NCBI GenBank assembly: GCA_947501445.1
Contig: CANMVS010000001.1
Coordinates: 372,001-436,000, forward strand
Length of the DNA stretch: 64,000 nucleotides
Origin: an uncultured Rhizobiaceae group bacterium
Lineage (GTDB): Bacteria; Pseudomonadota; Alphaproteobacteria; Rhizobiales; Rhizobiaceae
Reading direction: 5' to 3'
Each line of letters begins with the position of its first letter. Within the stretch, counting starts at the first letter, position 1. Under the pieces are notes generated by a model, which was given only the letters and a program-made list of their open reading frames with translations, was not told the DNA's origin and made no database searches. This document shows, piece by piece, positions 32,878 through 42,423 of the stretch. A program made the position numbers and the translations under genes.

Positions 32878-34200
32878 ATGAAATATATATTCAATATGAG
32901 TTGTATGAATGACGCCATCACAGAGTCAAAACAAAAAAACCTGACGATATTATACCGTCAGCGCACGCTTGCCACCATTGGCTGGACAATGGCTAATCCT
33001 GCAATCATCATGACATATCTTGCAGTATCTCTGGATTTGCCCATTTTTCTGGCTGGATTGCTCATAAGCGCTCGCAAGACTGGTAATCTGGGTGCTGCAG
33101 TATTCACGGCGGACTTTGCGGCACGGCGGATCCGAAAAAAAATAGATTTGAGTATCACTGAAATCGTTGTTGCACTTTGTTATGTTGCAACAATTCTGGC
33201 CATTCTGTCTGGATCAGTGCTGCTTGTCAGTGTTGCTCTGTTGGTCATAATGCTGTGCATTGGCGTGGCTGAAGAATACCAAAACCTGCTCACTTGGGAT
33301 TTCCTTGTCGACACACTGCATGCCAGCAGCCGAAATAATCTCATGTTTTGGGCTATGTTATTGGGCGGCACCGGTGCAGCGTTGCTGACCTGGTTGGCTC
33401 ACTTTATGACGCTACAATACGAACCGCTGGCCCGGCATTCAATCATTGTGGCCATTGGGATATTGAATTTTTTTGCTTCCTCCGTGGCCTTTCTCATGGT
33501 CCGCGAACATGCAAATGCTAACGCACCTCGTCAGAAAAGCACACAGCATGGGTTAGCGCGCAGTATGTTGAAATCATTGATACAATACGGACAAAACATG
33601 CGCTTGTTGTTAAAGGAGAAATGGTTTCGCCGCTTCACCATAGTGCGGCTGACGCTGCAATTTGTTGAGCTGTCCATACCATTTTTCACCATCCTCGCAG
33701 CGATTACCCATGGCGCTTCTCAAAAGGGGTTGGCGGCGCTTGTTCTATCATCGGCTGCAGCGCTCATTGTTGGAGGGCCAGCATGGCGGCTGATTGCTGG
33801 CGTTTCCCATGGTGCTGTCATGGTTGTTGGCCCACTGTTGGCGGCACTGAGCGGAATGGCACTGATCGCAAATCATTTTTATGGCCTGGTTGATGTTACA
33901 TTCATGCATGCGGCGGCGCTTTTCCTTGTTACCATCGCAGTTCAGGGCGTATCCACGTCCAGAGGACTTTATTACCTTGAGCTTGCACCCGAAAGCCAGC
34001 GCACCATGGGGGTGGCCGCCTCCAAATCGCTGGTCCGTGTCGCAAGCATTGGTCTGGCTGTTGTTCTATCGGCACTGGCCCACATGCAGCATGTCTCATT
34101 TGCCATAGGCTTTTTGGTGGCCGTAAACGTGGCAGCTGCCGTGGTCATTTATCATCTGACGGTCAAAGGTCATGCAACCAAAGCTGCTGCTCAGGTCTAG
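32878..34200 (+). CDS. MFS-like multi-pass permease
   Basis: About 440 residues with roughly eleven to twelve hydrophobic helices. Starts at 32878, 32896 and 32905 are all possible; none has a good ribosome site, and the reading from 32740 adds a non-hydrophobic tail that overlaps the promoter region. It resembles major facilitator superfamily proteins in layout, with two halves split by a charged cytoplasmic loop (around residues 200-240, rich in Lys and Gln), but no substrate-specific motif is recognised. It is divergent from the LuxR regulator. Confidence 0.7.
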   Translation: MKYIFNMSCMNDAITESKQKNLTILYRQRTLATIGWTMANPAIIMTYLAVSLDLPIFLAGLLISARKTGNLGAAVFTADFAARRIRKKIDLSITEIVVALCYVATILAILSGSVLLVSVALLVIMLCIGVAEEYQNLLTWDFLVDTLHASSRNNLMFWAMLLGGTGAALLTWLAHFMTLQYEPLARHSIIVAIGILNFFASSVAFLMVREHANANAPRQKSTQHGLARSMLKSLIQYGQNMRLLLKEKWFRRFTIVRLTLQFVELSIPFFTILAAITHGASQKGLAALVLSSAAALIVGGPAWRLIAGVSHGAVMVVGPLLAALSGMALIANHFYGLVDVTFMHAAALFLVTIAVQGVSTSRGLYYLELAPESQRTMGVAASKSLVRVASIGLAVVLSALAHMQHVSFAIGFLVAVNVAAAVVIYHLTVKGHATKAAAQV

Positions 34201-34246
34201 GGTCTGTTGCAGGTTTTGTCAGAAACGGGGCAAAGTTCTAACCTGC
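34201..34246. terminator. hairpin between convergent genes, possibly a decayed inverted repeat copy
   Basis: GCAGGTT (34209-34215) pairs with AACCTGC (34240-34246). The reverse complement of the interior, CCCGTTTCTGACAAAAC, equals the stem II 5' arm and loop of the two-hairpin repeat, suggesting a half copy in the opposite orientation. It sits between two convergent stops and overlaps the end of the glutamate-synthase-like gene. Confidence 0.5.
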
Positions 34247-35851
34247 GTGTTCGCTGACTTTTGCCAGGTTCTGATTGAAAGATTCGGCCTGCGCCTTTTC
34301 CCAGTGATTGCGGTAGGCTTCGCGGATATCATCGGTCAAAAGCTCGCCAGGCTGCAGATACTCCTGAATCTTGCCGTAGGAAAGTTCGGTTTGATCAGCA
34401 ACGCGCTGATGGATATGCCCTGGAGTTAGTTCCTCCGGTGTTGTCAATCCCATTGCGCCAACCAGATCGAGAAAGCTCTCAACTGTCGCAGCATGAAAAC
34501 TGGCAACACCATGCTGCCGCCGATTGATATCTACAGCCTGTGCACGTTTGGCATCCTGTGTTGCGATACCGGTCGGACAGGTATTGGTGTTGCAACGCAC
34601 AGCCTGTATGCAACCAAGGGCAAACAACATCGGTCGCGCCACGTTGCACATGTCCGCACCCAGCGCCACCTTTTCAACGATATCAAAGCCGGTTACCACC
34701 TTGCCGCTGGCAATCACCCTGATGTCCTTGCGCACACCCGCACCAACCAGACAGGAATGAACAAATGCAAGCCCCTCATTGATTGGCACGCCCAGTCGAT
34801 TGGTAAATTCCGCTGGCGCTGCACCAGTCCCCCCTTCAGCACCATCAACTGTTATGAAATCCGGCGTAATACCGGTTTTCAACATTGCCTTCACAATTCC
34901 CATGAACTCATGGCGAGCGCCAATGCACAGTTTGAATCCGACCGGTTTGCCTCCCGTCAAGTCGCGCAATTTCTGCACAAATTGCATCAAACCCTCAGGA
35001 GAGTCGAAAGCCGTATGGGCAGGTGGTGAAATAACATCCTTGCCAACAGCAACACCTCGAATTCTTGCAATCTCCTTGTCCACCTTTGCAGCTGGCAGCA
35101 CACCGCCGTGTGCCGGCTTTGCTCCTTGAGACAGCTTGATCTCGATCATCTTGACGACATCCCTATTGGCGTTTTCGACGAATTTTTCCTCATCAAAATT
35201 ACCGTCGGCAGCACGACAACCGAAATATCCCGTTCCAATCTGCCAGATAATGTCTCCACCACCTGCAAGATGGTAAGGGCTTAAGCCACCTTCGCCCGTG
35301 TTATGAGCAAAATTTCCAATCTTCGCACCGGCATTCAGTGCGTGGATGGCATTGGAACTAAGTGCACCGAAGCTCATAGCCGAAATATTCAAACGGGAGG
35401 CCGTATAGGGTTTCTTGCACTGCGGCCCTCCGACAACAATGCGCGCTTCCTTAGGGGAAACTTTCTTAGGAGAAAGTGAATGGCTGGCACGCAGGTAGCC
35501 GGTTTCCATCAAATCCAGTTGCGTTCCGAATGGTTGCGTTTCAACCGTACCTGCGGCGCGCGCGTAGACAAGGTCCCGTTGCAGGCGATTGTAGGGTTTG
35601 CCACTCTCATTTGTTTCGACAAAATACTGACGGATTTCCGGACTTATGAATTCCAGTGCGTAGCGAAGATGGCCAACAACAGGATAGTTGCGAAGGACAT
35701 TGTGTGCAGCCCAATGGATGTCGTAGATTCCGAGTAAAATGAATGGCACAACGATTGCGAGCGCCCACCAGAATGGTGGCCAGAAAAGCGCAATGGAAGC
35801 CACAACCAGTGAGGTAATTATTGAAACAACATAAAAAACCGTCCGCATCAT
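34238..35851 (-). CDS. FMN-binding glutamate-synthase-family protein with N-terminal membrane anchor
   Basis: A 537-residue protein homologous to the FMN domain of the glutamate synthase large subunit, without the glutaminase part. Residues about 5-45 form two hydrophobic helices (TVFYVVSIITSLVVASIALF, WALAIVVPFILLGIY) that should anchor it. The FMN barrel is recognisable from MSFGALSSNAIHALN, HNTGEGGLSPYH, VDGAEGGTGAAP and the cysteine cluster CIQAVRCNTNTCPTGIATQD. The family is widespread in proteobacteria, but its reaction is not established, and glutamate formation is not implied. A single gene, with AAGGAATGGG upstream of the start. Confidence 0.88.
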   Translation of the reverse strand: MMRTVFYVVSIITSLVVASIALFWPPFWWALAIVVPFILLGIYDIHWAAHNVLRNYPVVGHLRYALEFISPEIRQYFVETNESGKPYNRLQRDLVYARAAGTVETQPFGTQLDLMETGYLRASHSLSPKKVSPKEARIVVGGPQCKKPYTASRLNISAMSFGALSSNAIHALNAGAKIGNFAHNTGEGGLSPYHLAGGGDIIWQIGTGYFGCRAADGNFDEEKFVENANRDVVKMIEIKLSQGAKPAHGGVLPAAKVDKEIARIRGVAVGKDVISPPAHTAFDSPEGLMQFVQKLRDLTGGKPVGFKLCIGARHEFMGIVKAMLKTGITPDFITVDGAEGGTGAAPAEFTNRLGVPINEGLAFVHSCLVGAGVRKDIRVIASGKVVTGFDIVEKVALGADMCNVARPMLFALGCIQAVRCNTNTCPTGIATQDAKRAQAVDINRRQHGVASFHAATVESFLDLVGAMGLTTPEELTPGHIHQRVADQTELSYGKIQEYLQPGELLTDDIREAYRNHWEKAQAESFNQNLAKVSEHAG

Positions 35852-36495
35852 ATTCCCATTCCTTGTTCTGTCCTGTCACCAGAACCAAAATATCCGGCGC
35901 CTGCGAAATGATCCGACGCAGCGCTTATGTCATTCCGCAGCTCCGCAGTGCAGAAACAATATCAATCCGCACGACAACTCTATCGCCTGACCACACGCAA
36001 TCAAGATTTATTGTGTGAATACCCAAACTACTGACTGATTTATGATAAAACTCGAGTATTGGTGGCTTGAAATTGTTGAAACATGTCAGCGCCCTGCCAA
36101 TTTATGCCAGCTTCAACTGAGCAACCAGAACACAAGTGGACAGCACCCGTGACACTTCAATAAGTCCAATGTCTCAATATGTTCACTTCAATTCCAATCA
36201 ATCACACCTTCATCATTGATGATTTACTCTACTGCCCAGCGGTTAACGCGACGAAATCAATTTCGCAGGAACAACAAAACCGACCCATTTTTCAGTAATA
36301 TAAGTATATTTTTCAATATACTACTTAAGTATTCACGCTGTAAATATAATATACTAATTTAATCTATTACTTAGCCTTTCAATATTTAAAATTTTTTACT
36401 TCACTTTTTGCATTACATACCGTAACATTAAATTATCGGGCTCTATTTTGGAGACTCCAAGTCCTTACTCAAGATTTTCTATCGGAGGACAGGAA
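35852..36495. other. AT-rich intergenic region before the candidate peptide precursor
   Basis: About 640 bp. From about 36290 to 36440 it is extremely AT-rich (TATATTTTTCAATATACT, AATATAATATACTAATTT), clearly below the local GC. No gene is supported. It likely holds the promoter of the small gene at 36496 and contrasts with the GC content of its neighbours, a possible sign of transfer. Confidence 0.5.
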
Positions 36496-36780
36496 TTGTT
36501 GAAGCGGATCGCAGAAAAGCTGTTTGGCCACAAGAGTGGCGGAGACCTGCAGCAGGATGCGGAGCATGGCGAGGAACAAATGAGTGTTGGAGGCAGCCAA
36601 TTGTTTAATGTCAAAACAAGAACGAATAACAGGAATCGCAGCGACACCCTGTTTCAGTTGCGTACGAATGTATCAACCAAGTCCAAGGCGTTGCCGCTGA
36701 GTGAACTGGAGAATATTGTTGCAGGTGGCAGCCCCAAGAAACAGCGCATTATCAAGCCGGATCCAGATTCCAATATCTAG
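36496..36780 (+). CDS. candidate double-glycine leader peptide precursor of an NHLM export system
   Basis: A small gene starting at TTG 36496 with GGAGG seven bases upstream (94 residues); an ATG at 36580 with GAGGA upstream would give a 66-residue product and a more usual leader length, and a TTG at 36448 a longer one. The protein is hydrophilic, has no cysteine, and ends LPLSELENIVAGG followed by SPKKQRIIKPDPDSNI. LSxLExIVAGG is a double-glycine leader end, so cleavage after GG would release a 16-residue basic peptide. Further GG motifs occur upstream (SGGD, VGGS). It lies 21 bp from the exporter operon, on the opposite strand and convergent with it. A role as exported peptide is inferred. 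Confidence 0.6.
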   Translation: MLKRIAEKLFGHKSGGDLQQDAEHGEEQMSVGGSQLFNVKTRTNNRNRSDTLFQLRTNVSTKSKALPLSELENIVAGGSPKKQRIIKPDPDSNI

Positions 36781-36801
36781 GGTATCCGTTTTGATCAAGG
36801 C

Positions 36802-38997
36802 CTATAGCAACTGCCGTTTTGCAAGGGTGTAAAAGGCGCCACGTTGCATCATGAGACTGTGAAAACTGCCGGTTTCCACAATACGCCCCTTCTCCAATAC
36901 CAAAATACGATCCGCGTGCTGAATTGTGCTCAGCCGGTGGGCTATTACCAATCTGGCTACATTAAGTTGATCAATACTCTCTTTGACAATTCCCTGTGTA
37001 AGATTGTCCAAAGCACTGGTTGCCTCATCAAGGAAAATGATTGACGGCTCACCGACCAGCGCTCGGGCAATCATGAGCCGCTGCCGCTGACCACCAGAAA
37101 GGGTGCCAGCATCTTCCGATATGAAGGTATCAAGCCCCATTGGAAAACTATTTATATCCTTGTCAAAGGCTGCTCTTTTGGCAGCCTCCATGACAACTTC
37201 GTCACCCAACGGGCGGGCACCTGCTATATTGTCATATATGGAACCGGGTAGAACGCCTGAAGACTGCATGACGGTTCCAATCTGCCGACGCAGGAGCCTT
37301 AGGTCCAATCCTGCAATATCGTGATCATCGTAAAACACTGTGCCCGACGTCGGTCGTTCAAAACCAAGCAACAGGCGCAATATTGTTGATTTACCCGAGC
37401 CGGAGGCACCGACCAGCGCAACGAACTCCCCCGGTGCAACGGAGAAACTTACCTGATCCAATATCGGCGGCCCGTCATCGCGATAGCGAAACGATACATT
37501 TGTCAGCGAAAATTGACCGGAAAGTTTTCCCGGATCTGCCGCCGACTTGGCCACTTCCGGTGCAGCCGTCAATATAGGTGCAGCGCGTTGAAGCAGGGGA
37601 ACTGCGGAAGCAACAGTTCCAAGCATGAGCCCGAATGACCCCATAGCAACAACGAACTGTCCGAAAGCTGCATTAAAAGTTGCAAATGCTGCCAGATTGA
37701 TTTCATCCAACCGGTAACCTGACACCACAACCATGCCGACGATGCCTACAGAACCGATGACCGACAAAAAGGCTGTCTGAATAGTCCGCAACCCTCCTAT
37801 TCGCCACAGCATACGTTGCTGGTTGGAGAACGGTACAGACCATTCAGCAAATCCACGTTCTTCGGAGCCAGCGACCTTCAGCTTGTCCAGTCCGCCGATC
37901 AAAGCAAGTGTGAGCTGGGTGACGTGCCCCTGCAGGTCACGGTAGGCAGCAATGTACTTAATTTGAGCAATCACCAGCAAGGACAAAACAGCAATCGTGA
38001 AGAGTGCATAAAACAACCCGAATATTGCCAACCGTACATCATAAAACAACATGAGTACAAAGCTGGCAACCGAGAAAACACCGCCGAGGAGCCCCCCTAT
38101 GACGGGTCCGGATAACATGCGGCGGCTTTCATCGATCGCCATGACACGGCGCACCAGATCCCCCGTGGAAAACTGCCTGAAAAAACCTGCTGGCAAGCGC
38201 AGTAATCGATCCCATATGGCTGCTTGCAACCTCATATTGGCAAAGGTTTCAATGCGGACCGTCAAAAGTGAACGGGTTACGCCAAGTGCGAATACCCCCA
38301 ACCCTCCGGCTGCTACCAATATCGCATACTCAATGAGCAGCGCCTGTCTTCCCTGTGGTACGGCAGTGGATACCATCGCACCTGTCGCAATTGGTACAAT
38401 CAACCCGACAATCATCGATAAAGCTGCTGCGCCAACAAGGGTACGCAGTTCCCGTGAACCACGCCTGATCGAAAAACGCAACAGATAGCGAAATGTGGCC
38501 TGTCCCTTCAGGCCGGCGTATAATTGATAGGCAGACAGGCTGATATCATCGCCATTGTTTCTTGATACGGGCTCACGAGCGCCCGTGGTGCCGTCAACAA
38601 TATAATATTTTCCATTAAGCCACAGTGCAGCACAGGGTGTGTCTGTTTTCTCATTCCAAACCAGCAAGGATGCGCCCTCCAGGCGCCACCAGTCTTTTTC
38701 AAGTTTTATGCGTCGAAACCGAAAATTTGATTTTACCGACATCCGGCGCAGTGCGTCGCCCCAATCTTCGTTTTCATCACTGTTAAAACCCTCGCCCACT
38801 TCAAAACCAATATGCACACCCAGCGCATCAACTGCACCGGCCAGCGCACTGAACTGTCCACGCGTCAACTTCGGCTGCTGCGCTTTTATTGAGATAGCGG
38901 AAAGGCGGCGGCTTGCGAACTCAAGATCGCGGGATTCTCGATTGGCAGTGGTTTCCACTGCACCAGGCTCAACCGGAATGGGGTCTTCCTTATTCAT
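36802..38997 (-). CDS. NHLM-type ABC exporter permease/ATPase without peptidase domain
   Basis: About 731 residues from the ATG at 38995-38997, overlapping the upstream exporter gene by 8 bp; an earlier ATG adds 14 residues. An N-terminal cytoplasmic domain of about 200 residues contains WWRLEGASLLVWNEKTD and AALWLNGKYYIVDGTTG, the region typical of the second NHLM exporter subunit. Six membrane helices follow, then the ATPase with Walker A GASGSGKST, signature LSGGQRQR and Walker B IIFLDEATSALD. In NHLM systems this pairs with the C39-containing exporter to secrete leader-bearing peptides. It ends 21 bp from the candidate precursor stop. Confidence 0.9.
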   Translation of the reverse strand: MNKEDPIPVEPGAVETTANRESRDLEFASRRLSAISIKAQQPKLTRGQFSALAGAVDALGVHIGFEVGEGFNSDENEDWGDALRRMSVKSNFRFRRIKLEKDWWRLEGASLLVWNEKTDTPCAALWLNGKYYIVDGTTGAREPVSRNNGDDISLSAYQLYAGLKGQATFRYLLRFSIRRGSRELRTLVGAAALSMIVGLIVPIATGAMVSTAVPQGRQALLIEYAILVAAGGLGVFALGVTRSLLTVRIETFANMRLQAAIWDRLLRLPAGFFRQFSTGDLVRRVMAIDESRRMLSGPVIGGLLGGVFSVASFVLMLFYDVRLAIFGLFYALFTIAVLSLLVIAQIKYIAAYRDLQGHVTQLTLALIGGLDKLKVAGSEERGFAEWSVPFSNQQRMLWRIGGLRTIQTAFLSVIGSVGIVGMVVVSGYRLDEINLAAFATFNAAFGQFVVAMGSFGLMLGTVASAVPLLQRAAPILTAAPEVAKSAADPGKLSGQFSLTNVSFRYRDDGPPILDQVSFSVAPGEFVALVGASGSGKSTILRLLLGFERPTSGTVFYDDHDIAGLDLRLLRRQIGTVMQSSGVLPGSIYDNIAGARPLGDEVVMEAAKRAAFDKDINSFPMGLDTFISEDAGTLSGGQRQRLMIARALVGEPSIIFLDEATSALDNLTQGIVKESIDQLNVARLVIAHRLSTIQHADRILVLEKGRIVETGSFHSLMMQRGAFYTLAKRQLL

Positions 38998-41185
38998 CAA
39001 GACTGTTCCCCTCGCGCAAGAGCCTTGCATATTTGCCATTGGCGCTCATGAGCGTGTCATGAACGCCCCGTTCAACAACCTGCCCCCCATCCAGCACAAT
39101 AATCTCATCGCAGTCGCGTATTGTGCTCAAACGGTGCGATATAACCAGGCACGACATCGAACGCGCACGTAGCGCAGTCATTATTTTTTCTTCCGTGTCC
39201 GGATCGAGTGCTGAAGTTGCCTCGTCCAGAATCAGCACTGAGGGCGACCGCGCCAGGGCGGCGGCGATATCAATGCGCTGACGCTCGCCACCACTGAAAT
39301 TGCGCCCATTTTCCTCAACCTGGACATCAAAACCGCCTGTGCTGGCTAGCACAAGATCAAATATCTGGGCATCCTGACAGGCACGTACCAGATCTTTTTG
39401 GGAGATATCCGGATTCCACAGGGTCAGATTATCTCGCAGTGTTCCTTCAAACAGCACTATGTCCTGGCTGACGAGCCCCATTGCTTTTGCAAATGCCGCC
39501 CTGTCGATCATATTCAGCGGGCTATCATCCAACATAACATTGCCACTCCATGGTCGATACAGACCGGAAACAAGTTTGCCGATTGTGGATTTGCCACTGC
39601 CTGATGCGCCAACGAGCGCAATCCAGGCGCCAGGCTTTATATCAAGATTGAACTGTGAAATGAGTGCCGGTGCCTGGGGATTATAGCCAAAAGTCACATT
39701 TTCAAGGCGCAAGTGAGGATTGGCTGGAATCTTCATCCTGCGGCCCGCTTGCTGTTGATGCCGCCAATCCAAACCATGATTCAGAACATCGTCAAGCCGG
39801 GTCAGGTCCGCCGCTACCTGCTGGGTACTCCCAACGGTGTCTACCACTTGTTGGACCGGCACGGCCAGGGCTGAAAATAGCGCTTGAAAGGCGATGAATG
39901 AACCCAGGGTCAACGCACTTGTCATTACACTGTTTCCGCCAATCCAAAGTGCAACCGCAGTCGTTAGTGTGAACACCAGTACCGGCACCAGCGCTGTCAG
40001 CTGATCAAGTCTGGAAAGCAATTGTTCGGTGCCGATTGCATTGGCGTGATGGCCAGCCCATCGGCCAAAGAAGTCATCCTCTCCACCACTGGATTTGAGG
40101 GTTTCAATGGTTTTCAAACCCACGACGGAAGCGGCAAAAAGCTTCCCCTCTTCAACGCTCAATCTGACAGCCAATTCAAAATGGGCGCGGCGCAACAGTA
40201 ACAATATGACGACATTGACAAGCACACCACCAATTGCAACCGCCGCCAGGGGAACATCAAGCAATGCCATCAATGCAAAAAGCAGAACTGCGGTTACCGC
40301 GCTGACGGTCGCTGTGCCTATTTTGTTTGTGATCTGTTGAGCAATTGTTTGAACATTTGTGACCCTGCTGGCGATGTCTCCAAGGTAGCGTAATGCAAAA
40401 AAGCTCGATGGCAGGCGTAGAATATGCCAAAAAAAATCGGCCGAACGGCTTGTGGACATGTGCATTTCAACGCGCAACAAAGCCGCTCCACGCAGCCATG
40501 CCAAGGCAAACCGCACCGCGGTGGCAATTATCATCGCAACGATGATTGGCACAAGCCAGTCGTACTGTTGTCCCAAAAGTATATTGTTAACGAAAACACC
40601 CGTGAGACCAGGTATTATAAAACCGGGGATCACCAAGGCAAAACCGACGCCAAGCACAAATATCATCTGAGCACGATAGCCCAGAACCTGTCGTATCAAT
40701 TGTCGGGCAGGTCTGGGTGGTTTTCCAGACCGTTCAAACTCATCTCCCGGGGAAACAACCAGCGTTATGCCCGAATAACTGCGATCAAATTCGTCTCGAC
40801 CCACCGTGCGGCGACCAAACGCCGGATCATTCAGCCGGATTTTGGAACCCTTGATACCTTCCAACACGACAAAATGATTAAAGTTCCAGAATAAAATAGT
40901 TGGAAATGGGCCGGACAAAACCTCATCGGCGGATAATTTGTATCCATCAGCTTCGCAACCATACTTGTGCGCTACACGCACGATGCTTGCAGCTTTACTG
41001 CCATCTCTGGACACGCCGCAATCCACACGCAGGGTTTCGAGGCTGATAAAACGACCGAGATAACCCAAAATAATCCCCAGGCATGCCGCACCGCACTCAA
41101 CGGCCTCCATCTGCAGAACCGTCGGTGTTGTAACCGTGCCAGCAGAGAGCGCAGGTACGGCTGGCTTAATAAAGGGAAGCTGCAC
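38990..41185 (-). CDS. C39 peptidase/ABC exporter (NHLM type)
   Basis: A 731-residue bifunctional exporter that cleaves double-glycine leaders and pumps the core out. The C39 peptidase occupies residues about 20-150: catalytic Cys in LQMEAVECGAACLGII, His in FWNFNHFVVLEG, Asp in IRLNDPAFGRR. Membrane helices follow (ALVIPGFIIPGLTGVFV and on), then the ATPase with GASGSGKSTIG, FSGGERQRIDIA and VLILDEATSALD. All catalytic residues are intact, so it should be active. Its start is three bases from the HlyD-like stop and its end overlaps the second exporter. Confidence 0.94.
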   Translation of the reverse strand: MQLPFIKPAVPALSAGTVTTPTVLQMEAVECGAACLGIILGYLGRFISLETLRVDCGVSRDGSKAASIVRVAHKYGCEADGYKLSADEVLSGPFPTILFWNFNHFVVLEGIKGSKIRLNDPAFGRRTVGRDEFDRSYSGITLVVSPGDEFERSGKPPRPARQLIRQVLGYRAQMIFVLGVGFALVIPGFIIPGLTGVFVNNILLGQQYDWLVPIIVAMIIATAVRFALAWLRGAALLRVEMHMSTSRSADFFWHILRLPSSFFALRYLGDIASRVTNVQTIAQQITNKIGTATVSAVTAVLLFALMALLDVPLAAVAIGGVLVNVVILLLLRRAHFELAVRLSVEEGKLFAASVVGLKTIETLKSSGGEDDFFGRWAGHHANAIGTEQLLSRLDQLTALVPVLVFTLTTAVALWIGGNSVMTSALTLGSFIAFQALFSALAVPVQQVVDTVGSTQQVAADLTRLDDVLNHGLDWRHQQQAGRRMKIPANPHLRLENVTFGYNPQAPALISQFNLDIKPGAWIALVGASGSGKSTIGKLVSGLYRPWSGNVMLDDSPLNMIDRAAFAKAMGLVSQDIVLFEGTLRDNLTLWNPDISQKDLVRACQDAQIFDLVLASTGGFDVQVEENGRNFSGGERQRIDIAAALARSPSVLILDEATSALDPDTEEKIMTALRARSMSCLVISHRLSTIRDCDEIIVLDGGQVVERGVHDTLMSANGKYARLLREGNSLDE

Positions 41186-41187
41186 GC

Positions 41188-42423
41188 TTAACCTCCCTTA
41201 AGCCAGCTCAAAGCCGGAATAACCAGGGAAACCGGGGACTGCGTCGCCAGGATGACATCAATTTCTGCTAAAGTTCCAATGGCTACCTTGAACGGAGGTC
41301 CCTCTCCATTCCACCAGTTGTAACCGTTGATGGATTGTAAATTCGCTTCCAGGCTGATTTTGACCAGATACGTAGTGCCATTGGCTGTCAGCTTTTTGGC
41401 CAATTCCTCATTCGCCAGGTAATAATCTGCATAGTCACTGGAAATAGGCGTTTGCGAAACAAATATCACGTCACCTTTGATGGCTCCATACTCCGCCTTT
41501 TCCACCGTCCGCGGCGTAACCTGAACAGGCATGCCGATTTCCACCCGTGTTGCCTGATCGGGTTCCAGGAAACCAATGACTTCAGATCCACCGGTGCCGT
41601 GAACAATCGTCATCAGTATCTGATCTGTCGTCACATTTTGCGATGACGAAACGCGGATTTCCTGAACGTGCCCACCAATTGGTGCGCGAATATCAACATC
41701 CGCCTGCCGCTGTGCGATCAATCCTTCCAATTCACGCTGCTTGAGATTCAGCTCCCGTGTCGCATTCTGAATAATCGTCTGCGATTCAATGTTAAATCCA
41801 TCAAGCTCCTGCTCAGCCCGTAGCAAACTCGTTTTCAAATCAACAATTCTGCCCAGTGAATTCTGATAGGCGATCCTGTTTTGAAATTCTTCTGCCACAG
41901 TCTTCGTCTTGTCGTCGTCCAAAAGTGCCTTCAACTTACTATTTTCGGTTTCCAGGTCCGCTATTGAAGCAGAAAGCAGTTCGCTCTGACGGCCAAAGTT
42001 GGACTGCCGTTGCTTTTTTTGGGCATCCATACGCGCTGCAAGACGTCTGTTGCTTTCCTTGATATCCATGACAGCATTTCTGGCGCTGGTGATGGCAATC
42101 TCCAGATCCGTTTGATCTAATTGCGCAAGTACATCACCAGACGCTACCGCTTCTCCCTCGCGCACGGCAACAGCTCTTAACACGCCGGGACTGAGACTTT
42201 CGACACTGAGAATTTCCTGATTTGCAAGCACAATAATGCCGGTGCCGGTTGCTCTTATGGGGATTGTACCCAACAGGGACCAGACAATTACCACAATGCC
42301 CAATATGGACAAAAACGCGAGTGTAACGCCATAGGAATGAGGTATGAGCTTGATCCGCACATCCAGATTTCCGTGCGACTGCCGGTCCAGAACCGGCTGC
42401 GGAGTTTTGTTTTTCTCTGTCAT
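41188..42423 (-). CDS. HlyD-like secretion protein (NHLM type)
   Basis: A 411-residue periplasmic adaptor, first gene of the exporter operon. One N-terminal membrane helix (VTLAFLSILGIVVIVWSLLG), then a lipoyl-like half (VREGEAVASGDVLAQLDQTD), a long coiled coil (about residues 110-230, heptad-like with many Gln, Glu, Lys) and the second lipoyl half (VDIRAPIGGHVQEIRVSS). This is the layout of membrane-fusion proteins linking an ABC exporter to an outer-membrane channel. No TolC gene is in the window; a housekeeping one would be needed. The start ATG at 42421-42423 has weak upstream purines. Confidence 0.9.
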   Translation of the reverse strand: MTEKNKTPQPVLDRQSHGNLDVRIKLIPHSYGVTLAFLSILGIVVIVWSLLGTIPIRATGTGIIVLANQEILSVESLSPGVLRAVAVREGEAVASGDVLAQLDQTDLEIAITSARNAVMDIKESNRRLAARMDAQKKQRQSNFGRQSELLSASIADLETENSKLKALLDDDKTKTVAEEFQNRIAYQNSLGRIVDLKTSLLRAEQELDGFNIESQTIIQNATRELNLKQRELEGLIAQRQADVDIRAPIGGHVQEIRVSSSQNVTTDQILMTIVHGTGGSEVIGFLEPDQATRVEIGMPVQVTPRTVEKAEYGAIKGDVIFVSQTPISSDYADYYLANEELAKKLTANGTTYLVKISLEANLQSINGYNWWNGEGPPFKVAIGTLAEIDVILATQSPVSLVIPALSWLKGG

